Positions 6,954 through 12,729 of a stretch of 12,729 bases of DNA are shown in pieces. The first letter of the stretch is position 1. Each line of letters opens with the position of its first letter. Under the pieces are notes generated by a model, which saw only the letters and a program-made list of their open reading frames with translations, had not been told where the DNA came from and did no database searches. This DNA comes from CAZLLE01 sp964560425 (GTDB taxonomy: Bacteria > Campylobacterota > Campylobacteria > Campylobacterales > QNZT01): NCBI GenBank assembly GCA_964560425.1, contig CAZLLE010000004.1, positions 1 through 12,729 on the forward strand, read 5' to 3'. The position numbers and the translations under genes are program-made.

Positions 6954-8386
6954 AGAGTGAAGTAAAAGTAGGAATATTTGTTTTTATTGGTATATTATTT
7001 CTCTTTTTTTTAACAACACAAGTAGGTACTTTTAAAAATTTATCAAAAGAGGGATACACACTATATGCTGATTTAGATAATGCTGCAGGATTAGAAGAGA
7101 ATTCAAAAGTAAAGGCAAATGGTATTGATGTTGGATTTGTTAAAAGTTTAAATATTGTAGGCAATAAAATTAGGTTAAATATGTTTATTTATCAAGATGT
7201 TAAATTACCTAGTGACTCAGAGCTTCAAGCTATGCAAAGTTCTCTACTTGGTGGAAAATATGTTGCAATTAATCTTGGTACAGATGAGGCTCTCTTAGAT
7301 AATGGTAGTGTTATAAAGAGTAAAAAAGAGTTGGCAACTATTACTGAAGCTAGTGACTCTATGGCTTCAGCAGCAGATGAGTTTAAAGCCTTTATTTCAG
7401 AATTTCGTGAAGTTATTGATGGTAAAGCTAGAGAAGACTTACAAAATACTTTTTCTAATTTAGAGGTAATTACTGCCGAATTAAAGAAATTTACAGAGTT
7501 GGGTAGTATTCAAAAAACAGCAGATAATTTTAATTTAATGGCGATAGGTCTTACAGATACAAGTAATAAATTTAGTAAAAGTGCAGATCTTATTAATGCT
7601 AAATTACCACAAATTATGGCAAATCTTGATCAAGTCATGAAAGATTTAAGAGCATCGACCGTTCACTTAAGGAATAAAGTACCTGATTTGGCTGATAAGT
7701 TTAGAAAGATTGGTGATGATTTAGATGCTATTATTACTGAAAATAGAGCCCCATTAAATAATACTTTAGTCTCTGCGGACTCCTTCTTTTCCACTGGAGA
7801 TGAAACTTTTGCAAAAGTTGATGATCTTTTAAATATGGTAGATAAAGTAAAATTAGAAGTTGGTATGCATACAGAGTGGATGAGTAGTGATGAGTATGCC
7901 AAAGGTTATTTGAACATGAACTATATACCTAGTGATACAAAACAGTATCAGTTTAGCGTTATAGGGATGGATGATTACTCCAATATGGATGATGATGGTA
8001 AATTAATTGAACCTAGAGAACATGAAGAGTCAAATATCCTATTCTCTGCTCAACTTGTAAAAAGATTTGATAATGTGGCTTTAAGAGCAGGGCTTATTGA
8101 GAGTACGGTTGGAGCTGGTGTTGACTATTTTATGTTTAATGATAAGTTAAAAACCTCTGCACAAGTGCATGATTTTTCACTAGAACAAGATATTAGAAAT
8201 GAAAATCCACATGCAAAAATTAGTGCTAGATATACTCTATTAAAACATTTAGATTTTTTTGGTGGATATGATAACTTTTTGAATAGTGATGCTGATAATG
8301 CTTATATTGGTCTTGGTGTAAGATTCTTTGATGATGACCTGAAAAAACTTATTATGACTCAAAGTTTAGGTTCTATGGCTAATTAA
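6950..8386 (+). CDS. MCE/MlaD-family lipid transport protein with beta-rich C-terminal domain
   Basis: The N-terminus has a membrane anchor (residues 7-25) followed by an MCE domain (about 36-115; YADLDNAAGLEENSKVKANGIDVGFV and SSLLGGKYVAINLG). This is the hexamer-forming lipid-binding module of the Mla and related retrograde phospholipid transporters. A long helical coiled region follows (about 125-290). The last 180 residues are beta-rich with alternating aromatic strands (FDNVALRAGLIES, VGAGVDYFMF, DFFGGYDNF, NAYIGLGVRFF), which resembles outer-membrane protein strands. I see no MlaE or MlaF beside it. An AAGGA ribosome binding site is at 6936-6940, and the start overlaps lptD by 4 bp, linking lipid transport with LPS assembly. 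The C-terminal domain is an observation, not a recognised family. Confidence 0.9.
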   Translation: MKSEVKVGIFVFIGILFLFFLTTQVGTFKNLSKEGYTLYADLDNAAGLEENSKVKANGIDVGFVKSLNIVGNKIRLNMFIYQDVKLPSDSELQAMQSSLLGGKYVAINLGTDEALLDNGSVIKSKKELATITEASDSMASAADEFKAFISEFREVIDGKAREDLQNTFSNLEVITAELKKFTELGSIQKTADNFNLMAIGLTDTSNKFSKSADLINAKLPQIMANLDQVMKDLRASTVHLRNKVPDLADKFRKIGDDLDAIITENRAPLNNTLVSADSFFSTGDETFAKVDDLLNMVDKVKLEVGMHTEWMSSDEYAKGYLNMNYIPSDTKQYQFSVIGMDDYSNMDDDGKLIEPREHEESNILFSAQLVKRFDNVALRAGLIESTVGAGVDYFMFNDKLKTSAQVHDFSLEQDIRNENPHAKISARYTLLKHLDFFGGYDNFLNSDADNAYIGLGVRFFDDDLKKLIMTQSLGSMAN

Positions 8387-8391
8387 ATATT

Positions 8392-8655
8392 ATGAAAATT
8401 GAAGTTATTAAACATGCGTTAGATGTATTGGGGTTGCCTCCCTTTGTATCTTTTAATGAGATAAAAAAACAGTATCGTTATCTCTCAAAATCTTATCATC
8501 CTGATATTAATGAAGAAAATAGTAAAATGGCGGACTTGAATGAAGCTTATGAAATTTTAAAAGTGTACACTCAAAATTATAGATTTTCATTTAGTGATGA
8601 AGAGATTTTAAAACAATTTCCAGAAAGTGAACATGCAAGAAAATTCAAATTTTAG
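8392..8655 (+). CDS. Single-domain J protein (DnaJ-like)
   Basis: This 87-residue protein consists of little more than a J domain: ALDVLGLPPFVSFNEIKKQYRYLSKSYHPDINE shows helix II and the invariant HPD at residues 36-38, then helix III (KMADLNEAYEILK). J domains stimulate the ATPase of a DnaK-type Hsp70 and recruit substrate; this one has no Gly/Phe region or zinc finger, so it would be a specialised co-chaperone. About 25 residues follow the domain. Five bases separate it from the preceding gene, and no strong ribosome binding site is seen. The end overlaps the next gene by about 23 bp, so the two gene products may be co-produced. Confidence 0.88.
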   Translation: MKIEVIKHALDVLGLPPFVSFNEIKKQYRYLSKSYHPDINEENSKMADLNEAYEILKVYTQNYRFSFSDEEILKQFPESEHARKFKF

Positions 8656-9331
8656 TAATTATAAATTTATTGATAGAGAAGAGGCGACTATACAACTCTG
8701 CTCTATTTTGCCAAAAGATAAGATGCAACGAGAAAATTGGCTATTGATAGCACTCTCTAAAGGGGCTATATTGATGGTTGAAAAGATAGCCAAAGAGTTA
8801 TCTTTGGAGTATGATGTTCTGATTCTTATACCTATTTTGGCTCCAAATAATAATGAGTGCCAAATTGCAATGGTAAGTGAAACTCAAGAGATAGTTTTAC
8901 ATGGAAATTTGGTAAGATCTTTTAATATTTCAAAAGATTTTATATATTCTGAGGCTGAACGAAAATTTAATAGTGAAATTGTAAGAGATAGAGGTAAGTT
9001 TAGGAAATCTTTACCCTTTAGTGATGTGAAAGATAGAAATATTCTACTAATTGATGATGGTTGTGAAACAGGTCTTAGTATTTTGTGTGCTTTAAAATCT
9101 ATGATTAATTTAGAAGCCAAAAAAGTTTCATTGGCTTTGCCTCTTATTCCTGATGATCTTTTTTCTATATTAGATCTTAAGTTAGATAAAATTTATGCAA
9201 AACATGTAATAGAAAATTTTATTTCGAGTGAGTATTATTACCAAGTTTTAGAAAAACTTCCCAAAAAGGTAGTTCAATATATATTAGAGAGTAGTGAGTA
9301 TTATATGCCCTACAAAAAGGAGAAAAATTAG
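8633..9331 (+). CDS. Phosphoribosyltransferase-family protein
   Basis: The 232-residue protein has a type I phosphoribosyltransferase core: the hallmark PRPP-binding loop is ILLIDDGCETG (residues 137-147), where two acidic residues precede the Thr-Gly turn. Upstream strands LLIALSKGAILMVEKIA and YDVLILIPI give the N-terminal half. The arrangement resembles predicted phosphoribosyltransferases of COG1926, whose substrate is unknown; it does not look like ComF (no cysteine-rich N-terminus). A substrate should not be assigned. The start is ambiguous: GTG at 8627 gives 234 residues and ATG at 8633 gives 232. I prefer the ATG. It overlaps the J-protein gene by 23 bp and is followed 1 base later by pnp. 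Confidence 0.8.
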   Translation: MQENSNFSNYKFIDREEATIQLCSILPKDKMQRENWLLIALSKGAILMVEKIAKELSLEYDVLILIPILAPNNNECQIAMVSETQEIVLHGNLVRSFNISKDFIYSEAERKFNSEIVRDRGKFRKSLPFSDVKDRNILLIDDGCETGLSILCALKSMINLEAKKVSLALPLIPDDLFSILDLKLDKIYAKHVIENFISSEYYYQVLEKLPKKVVQYILESSEYYMPYKKEKN

Positions 9332-9332
9332 A

Positions 9333-11561
9333 ATGAGTTGTCAGATAAAGATTGATGTAAATAATAAAATTGAGTTGTATGAGATAGATAAAGTAGCAAG
9401 ACAAGCAAGTGGCGGTGTCTTGGTAAGAGAGAAAAATGCGGTTGTATTAGCTACTGTTGCTAGAGATGATAAAATGGTTGAAGAGGATTTTCTTCCATTA
9501 ACTGTGCAGTATATAGAAAAAAGTTATGCTAAAGCACAAATTCCTGGTGGTTATTTTAAAAGAGAGACTAAACCGGGTGATTTTGAGACACTAACTTCAA
9601 GAATAATAGACAGAAGTTTAAGACCACTTTTTCCAAAAGGTTACGCTTTTCCTACACAAATTACAGTGATGGTATTGAGTGCGGATAGTGAAGTAGATCT
9701 ACAAACTTTGGCTATTAATGCTGCTTCTGCTGCACTATATCTATCTGATGTTCCTGTGAGTATTGCTGTAAGTGGAGTAAGAATTGGTAAAATTGATGAT
9801 GAGTATATTATTAATCCAACACAATCTCAACTAAAAATAAGTGTTCTTGATCTATTTGTTGCAGGAACTCAAGATGATCTTCTTATGATTGAGATGAAAG
9901 CAAAGGCAAGTGATGTTGCTGAGATGATCCCTTCTATAAGTATTGATCCTCTTATGGCTTCAGGACTTGCTGATAATGTGATTGTTTCACATAACATGAA
10001 TGAACTCAATGATGATGAAGTCTTAAAAGCACTAAATCTTGCTGGTAATGCAATCTCTGCTGCTTGTAAAGGTTATATTGAAGGATTTACTCCTTATAAA
10101 AAAGATGATGCCACCCTAGATTATAAAGATACTCTATCAAATGATTCACTATTGGTATATATTGATGAGTTTTATAAAGATGCACTAAAAGATGCTGTAA
10201 CTCAAATGGCTAAAAGTGAAAGAGCTTCTGGATTAGAGAGAGTTGCCAAAAAAATTATTAGTGATGAAACAGCTATTAAAGAGGGGTGGAGTTATGATCT
10301 TGTTTTGAATATGGTTAACAAATATAAAAAACAGATTGTAAGAGATATGATTTTAAATGAAAACTTAAGAGCTGATGGAAGAGGGCTTAAGGATGTTCGT
10401 CATATTGAAATTGAGACAAATATTCTTCCGTCTGTTCATAGTTCATGTCTTTTTACTAGAGGTCAAACTCAAGCACTTATTGCATTAACACTAGGTAATG
10501 CCAAAGATGCTCAATCTTACGATTTGATGACTACTAAAGATACTCTTTATGAAAATTTTATGGTTCATTATAATTTCCCTGGTTTTTCAGTAGGTGAAGC
10601 TTCTCCTCTTAGAGCTCCAGGTAGAAGAGAATTAGGGCATGGCAACTTGGCAAAAAGAGCGTTAGAATCATCTTTTGTATTGGATAAATCAGAATCAATA
10701 AGAGTTGTTTCTGAGATTTTGGAATCTAATGGATCCTCCTCTATGGCAACGGTTTGTGGTGCTTCAATGGCTCTTCGTGCAGCTGGTGTAGAGACTCAAA
10801 AATTGGTTTCAGGTGTTGCTATGGGGTTGATTATTGAGGGTGATAAATATGCTGTTTTAACTGATATCATGGGTCTTGAAGATCATGATGGTGATATGGA
10901 TTTTAAAGTAGCAGGGACAAGAGAAGGTGTAACTGCTCTTCAAATGGATATCAAACTTGGTGGAGTAGATCAAAAAATATTACAAGAGGCACTCTATCAA
11001 GCAAGTGAAGCTAGAGCTCATATCTTAGATATTATGGAAGAGGCAGATGAAAATATGGAACTTAATATGAATGCACTTCCTGCTAAATCTGTATTTGATT
11101 TGGATTCATCTACTTTTGGAGCAATTATCGGTCAAGCAGGTAAAACAATCAAAGAGATTATTGAGAGATTTGAAGTATCTGTAGATTTGGATAGAGATAG
11201 TGGAAAAGTAAAAGTAGAAGGTAACGATATTGCCAAAGTTGATGCAGCATGTGATCATATAAGAGAACTTTCAGCAAATGCGAATAATGGTTCTCGTGGT
11301 GGTAGAGGGGAGCGAAAACCTATGCCTAAATTTAATGAAGGTCAAATTTTTGATGGAGCTGTCAAGAGAGTAGTTGATTTTGGTGCATTTGTAGAACTTC
11401 CTGGTGGAGTAGATGGATTGTTACACATCTCTAAGCTTTCAGATGAGAGGGTAGATAAAGTTACAGATATTGTAAATATTGGTGATAAGATAAAAGTGAA
11501 AATATTAGCACAAAAAGGTAATAAAATTGAGCTAGGTTTCATTGAAAAAGTAGATAGTTAA
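9333..11561 (+). CDS. pnp: Polyribonucleotide nucleotidyltransferase (PNPase)
   Basis: PNPase degrades RNA 3' to 5' by phosphorolysis and helps in mRNA turnover. From ATG 9333 it has 742 residues, a little above the usual length of about 700. First RNase PH domain: IPGGYFKRE (70-78) and SRIIDRSLRPLFP (89-101). Then an alpha-helical linker, and the second RNase PH domain with the catalytic pair Asp517 and Asp523 in LEDHDGDMDFKVAG. A KH domain carries the GxxG loop GQAG (600-603), a Gly/Arg-rich linker follows, and the S1 domain occupies about 670-735 (FDGAVKRVVDFGAFVELPGG). An in-frame GTG at 9294 would add 13 residues, but the AAGGAG at 9317-9322 fits the ATG at 9333. The gene closes the coupled cluster. 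Confidence 0.97.
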   Translation: MSCQIKIDVNNKIELYEIDKVARQASGGVLVREKNAVVLATVARDDKMVEEDFLPLTVQYIEKSYAKAQIPGGYFKRETKPGDFETLTSRIIDRSLRPLFPKGYAFPTQITVMVLSADSEVDLQTLAINAASAALYLSDVPVSIAVSGVRIGKIDDEYIINPTQSQLKISVLDLFVAGTQDDLLMIEMKAKASDVAEMIPSISIDPLMASGLADNVIVSHNMNELNDDEVLKALNLAGNAISAACKGYIEGFTPYKKDDATLDYKDTLSNDSLLVYIDEFYKDALKDAVTQMAKSERASGLERVAKKIISDETAIKEGWSYDLVLNMVNKYKKQIVRDMILNENLRADGRGLKDVRHIEIETNILPSVHSSCLFTRGQTQALIALTLGNAKDAQSYDLMTTKDTLYENFMVHYNFPGFSVGEASPLRAPGRRELGHGNLAKRALESSFVLDKSESIRVVSEILESNGSSSMATVCGASMALRAAGVETQKLVSGVAMGLIIEGDKYAVLTDIMGLEDHDGDMDFKVAGTREGVTALQMDIKLGGVDQKILQEALYQASEARAHILDIMEEADENMELNMNALPAKSVFDLDSSTFGAIIGQAGKTIKEIIERFEVSVDLDRDSGKVKVEGNDIAKVDAACDHIRELSANANNGSRGGRGERKPMPKFNEGQIFDGAVKRVVDFGAFVELPGGVDGLLHISKLSDERVDKVTDIVNIGDKIKVKILAQKGNKIELGFIEKVDS

Positions 11562-11572
11562 GATTAATAAGA

Positions 11573-11578
11573 TATAAT
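11573..11578 (+). promoter_or_regulatory. -10 box of atpE
   Basis: Perfect TATAAT 12 bases after the pnp stop. It predicts a start near 11585 and a leader of about 70 nt before atpE, so atpE has its own promoter in addition to any read-through from pnp. No clear -35 box. Confidence 0.55.
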
Positions 11579-11585
11579 ATCAACC

Positions 11586-11627
11586 GCAAAATGATAAGTA
11601 GGGATACGCAAGCCGAACGGATTTTGC
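11586..11627 (+). promoter_or_regulatory. Possible structured 5' leader of atpE
   Basis: GCAAAAT (11586-11592) and ATTTTGC (11621-11627) form an exact 7-bp stem enclosing 28 bases that include GGGATACGCAAGCCGAACGG, with local G/C pairing options. The stem begins almost at the predicted transcription start. The function is unknown; it could stabilise the abundant atpE mRNA or be a regulatory RNA. It does not match a riboswitch I can recognise. Confidence 0.35.
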
Positions 11628-11655
11628 TAAACAAAATTTTTATGAGGAGAATTTT

Positions 11656-11982
11656 ATGAAAAAAATTCTATTTTTAATCGTTGCAATTGCTACTGCTGCA
11701 TTTGCTTCAGGTGCTGAAACTGCTGGTGCAGTTACTAATGAGATGCTTAAATCTTATTCAATGATTGCTGCTGGTGTTGGTCTTGGTTTGGCTGCACTTG
11801 GTGGAGCTATCGGTATGGGTCATACTGCTGCTGCAACAATCGCTGGTACTGCAAGAAATCCAGGTCTTGGTGGAAAATTAATGACTACAATGTTTATCGC
11901 TCTAGCGATGATCGAAGCACAAGTTATCTATGCACTAGTTATTGCATTGATCGCTCTTTATGCTAATCCTTACTTAGGATAA
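11656..11982 (+). CDS. atpE: F0F1 ATP synthase subunit c
   Basis: Subunit c forms the proton-driven ring of the F0 sector in the inner membrane. Two transmembrane helices are visible (about residues 37-60 and 75-103), joined by the polar loop TARNPGLGG with the conserved Arg67 and Pro69. The ion-binding carboxylate is Glu87 in ALAMIEAQVIYAL; the following residue is Ala rather than Ser/Thr, favouring H+ over Na+. The 108-residue precursor has an extra N-terminus (MKKILFLIVAIATAAFASG) that reads as a signal peptide, as in other Campylobacterota c subunits; mature length would be about 90. The GAGGAG ribosome binding site at 11644-11649 is strong. It stands apart from other atp genes and has its own promoter and terminator. 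Confidence 0.96.
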   Translation: MKKILFLIVAIATAAFASGAETAGAVTNEMLKSYSMIAAGVGLGLAALGGAIGMGHTAAATIAGTARNPGLGGKLMTTMFIALAMIEAQVIYALVIALIALYANPYLG

Positions 11983-11993
11983 TCTAATAAATG

Positions 11994-12033
11994 TTAGAAG
12001 AGGTGTGACCCATCTCTTCTAAATTCTTCTTTT
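11994..12033 (+). terminator. Terminator hairpin after atpE
   Basis: A 12-bp stem pairs 11994-12005 with 12011-12022 (one G-T pair) around the 5-base loop TGACC. It is followed by a T-rich but C-interrupted tail (12024-12033). It begins 11 bases after the atpE stop. Confidence 0.75.
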
Positions 12034-12035
12034 AT

Positions 12036-12119
12036 GCGATCGTGGTGGAACGGTAGACACGCGGGCTTGAGGGGCTCGTGCCTAACGGTGTGGGGGTTCA
12101 AATCCCCCCGATCGCACCA
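12036..12119 (+). tRNA. tRNA-Leu (anticodon GAG)
   Basis: Complete 84-nt class II cloverleaf. Acceptor GCGATCG (12036-12042) pairs with CGATCGC (12109-12115), followed by discriminator A and a genome-encoded CCA (12117-12119). The anticodon stem CGGGC/GCTCG (12062-12066, 12074-12078, one G-T pair) holds loop TTGAGGG with anticodon GAG at 12069-12071, reading CUC and CUU. The long variable arm runs over about 12079-12090 (TGCCTAACGGTG), and the T arm has TTCAAAT in the loop. It lies 3 bases past the T-rich tail of the atpE terminator, with no room for a separate promoter between them. No intron is visible. Confidence 0.95.
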
Positions 12120-12202
12120 TTCTTAAATATTAACACCATTCCAAAGCTCCTTTTTATCGAATCTCTTTATTTCCTTTTAATTCTTTTGATGTAGAATTGT
12201 TC

Positions 12203-12280
12203 CAAGCCCAAGAAAAACAAACAATTTTAAAAAAAGGACTTATGCAAAAACTGCTTAGTGGTGAAGTTCGGTTTGATTGG
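12203..12280 (+). pseudogene. hsdS: Fragment of type I restriction specificity subunit (conserved-region end)
   Basis: In one frame the bases encode QAQEKQTILKKGLMQKLLSGEVRFD, which is the helical conserved region at the end of an HsdS half (typically '..KKGLMQKLLTGxVRV'). Upstream, the frame is open only back to 12134 and does not resemble a target recognition domain, so most of the gene is missing. The frame then runs into the inverted repeat at 12281 and stops at 12317-12319. HsdS sets the DNA sequence recognised by a type I restriction-modification enzyme; no hsdR or hsdM is visible here. Confidence 0.6.
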
Positions 12281-12343
12281 TTTGGAGCAGGGACTTTAGT
12301 CCCGTTTGATAATAATTAACGGGACTAAAGTCCCTGCTCCAAA
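12281..12343. repeat. Perfect 26-bp inverted repeat (REP pair / REPIN-like)
   Basis: Arms 12281-12306 and 12318-12343 are exact reverse complements, with an 11-base spacer (12307-12317). Each arm carries the tetranucleotide GGAG followed 2 bases later by the internal hairpin GGGACTTTAGTCCC. A GTAG/GGAG tetranucleotide beside a short palindrome is the known form of REP elements recognised by RAYT transposases, and two REPs in inverted order make a REPIN. The same 3 bases (TGG, at 12278-12280 and 12344-12346) flank the element, which may be chance. Whether the repeat occurs elsewhere in the genome cannot be seen here. Confidence 0.8.
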
Positions 12344-12428
12344 TGGCTATAAAAAAACTAAGGTTGGTATTATTCCTGAGGAGTGGGAGGTTGTGAAGCT
12401 TGGAGAAGTTACTAGCTGGGGGAAGTAA
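12342..12428 (+). pseudogene. hsdS: Fragment of HsdS, start of a target recognition half
   Basis: In frame the bases after the inverted repeat encode NGYKKTKVGIIPEEWEVVKLG plus EVTSWGK, ending at a stop (12426-12428). 'GYKKTxVGxIPEEWEVVxLGEV' is a typical beginning of an HsdS target recognition half. The piece ends after 28 residues, where an intact half would have over 150. With the first fragment it suggests either one gene interrupted between its halves, or the junction of two tandem hsdS genes, both badly eroded. Confidence 0.6.
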
Positions 12429-12432
12429 GGGT

Positions 12433-12729
12433 ATGAGAAAATATGGAGTAGGGACTTCAAGAAAGAAAAACAATGAGGATGAAGTTGCTAAGAGATTTTT
12501 ACCTCATATTGATTTAGTTGGATATTATCAATTTGTAACTTTTAGGACACATGATAGTATAGATGATTATTTGAAGAGAGTAAGAAATGAAGATATTAGT
12601 AGTCGAGAACAAGAGTATAAAATTGATCAATATATAGACAAATCTAAAAAAGGATGTTATCTAAATAGTGAAATATTAGACTATTTGTACAATTATTTTG
12701 TTAGCAAAGATAAAAGCTTTTACGATTTG
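12433..12729 (+). CDS. REP-associated tyrosine transposase (RAYT), 5' part
   Basis: Ninety-nine codons from ATG 12433 run without a stop to the window end. The protein has RFLPHIDLVGYYQFVTFRTHDS (residues 21-42), matching the 'LPHxxxxGxxYFVTFRLxDSL' start of RAYTs. Further on, YIDKSKKGCYLNSEILDYLYNYFVSKDKSFYDL (67-99) matches the 'G.C.L....ia.lv..al..fd...Y.L' region that precedes the HUH catalytic motif in this family. The catalytic MPNHVH and the tyrosine should lie just past the window, so they are not seen. RAYTs are single-copy IS200/IS605-related HUH nucleases that bind and cut REP hairpins. The ribosome binding site is GGGGGAAG (12418-12425). Its location beside a REPIN with a matching arm supports the call. 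Confidence 0.75.
   Translation, partial: MRKYGVGTSRKKNNEDEVAKRFLPHIDLVGYYQFVTFRTHDSIDDYLKRVRNEDISSREQEYKIDQYIDKSKKGCYLNSEILDYLYNYFVSKDKSFYDL
12445..12459 (+). repeat. Partial REP-like arm at the start of the RAYT gene
   Basis: GGAGTAGGGACTTCA (12445-12459) matches the REPIN arm GGAGCAGGGACTTTA (12284-12298) at 13 of 15 bases. It lies inside codons 5-9 of the RAYT gene, and the palindrome is not completed on its 3' side, so it is at best a decayed or half REP. Confidence 0.35.

Noticed and set aside
9294..9332. Upstream GTG start for pnp (13 extra residues).
   Set aside because: The AAGGAG at 9317-9322 fits the ATG at 9333, where PNPase homology also begins.
11586..11627. The GGGATACGCAAGCC part of the atpE leader recalls the second half of c-di-GMP-I riboswitches.
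   Set aside because: The required first half with the conserved GCAAACC-type loop is absent and the spacing does not fit.
11642..11659. A 5-codon micro-ORF (ATGAGGAGAATTTTATGA) whose stop overlaps the atpE start.
   Set aside because: It lacks a ribosome binding site and overlaps the atpE Shine-Dalgarno, so it is most likely chance.
12120..12187. A tRNA-derived attachment site repeat downstream of tRNA-Leu.
   Set aside because: No copy of the tRNA 3' end is visible in the window, and no integrase gene is present.
12255..12473. A 72-codon minus-strand reading frame across the repeat.
   Set aside because: It reads through the inverted repeat and hsdS/RAYT codons on the opposite strand and has no family resemblance.

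Overview
The window is AT-rich chromosomal DNA from a Campylobacterota (epsilonproteobacterial) genome. I judge a free-living relative of Sulfurimonas, Sulfurovum or Arcobacter most likely, but cannot name the genus. The evidence is a 6S-type RNA directly upstream of purD, the linkage of purD, an RDD protein, lptD and pnp followed by an isolated atpE, an AtpE precursor with an N-terminal signal-like extension, and many 4-base ATGA gene overlaps.

Left edge (1-608): two small minus-strand membrane proteins, overlapping in control and 1 bp apart, look like a phage lysis pair (holin-like and spanin-like) and may mark the end of a prophage to the left. Next, also on the minus strand, lies a lipoprotein with a thioredoxin-like character but no CxxC (613-1143). 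It has its own terminator, and a perfect palindrome covers its ribosome binding site.

Centre (1301-11561): on the plus strand come a DUF3137-like membrane protein and hemD (overlapping), then the 6S RNA with a perfect TATAAT box. After it runs a tightly packed series: purD, an RDD membrane protein, lptD, an MCE/MlaD protein, a one-domain J protein, a phosphoribosyltransferase and pnp. Nearly every junction overlaps or is within a few bases, so these are probably co-transcribed and translationally coupled. They combine purine synthesis, LPS export, outer-membrane lipid transport, a possible chaperone/nucleotide function and RNA turnover. atpE follows with its own promoter and a roughly 70-nt leader that can fold, then a strong hairpin terminator and tRNA-Leu(GAG), which begins only about 3 bp after the terminator's T-rich tail.

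Right edge (12120-12729): this is an accessory junction downstream of the tRNA. Two fragments of a type I restriction specificity subunit (hsdS) are separated by a perfect 26-bp inverted repeat. Each arm starts with GGAG and contains the hairpin GGGACTTTAGTCCC. Immediately downstream begins the 5' part of a gene that I read as a REP-associated tyrosine transposase (RAYT), cut off by the window end. Its first codons carry another, partly matching copy of the REP arm. Together this looks like a RAYT with its cognate REPIN inserted in a decayed hsdS, and it is the most interesting part of the window.
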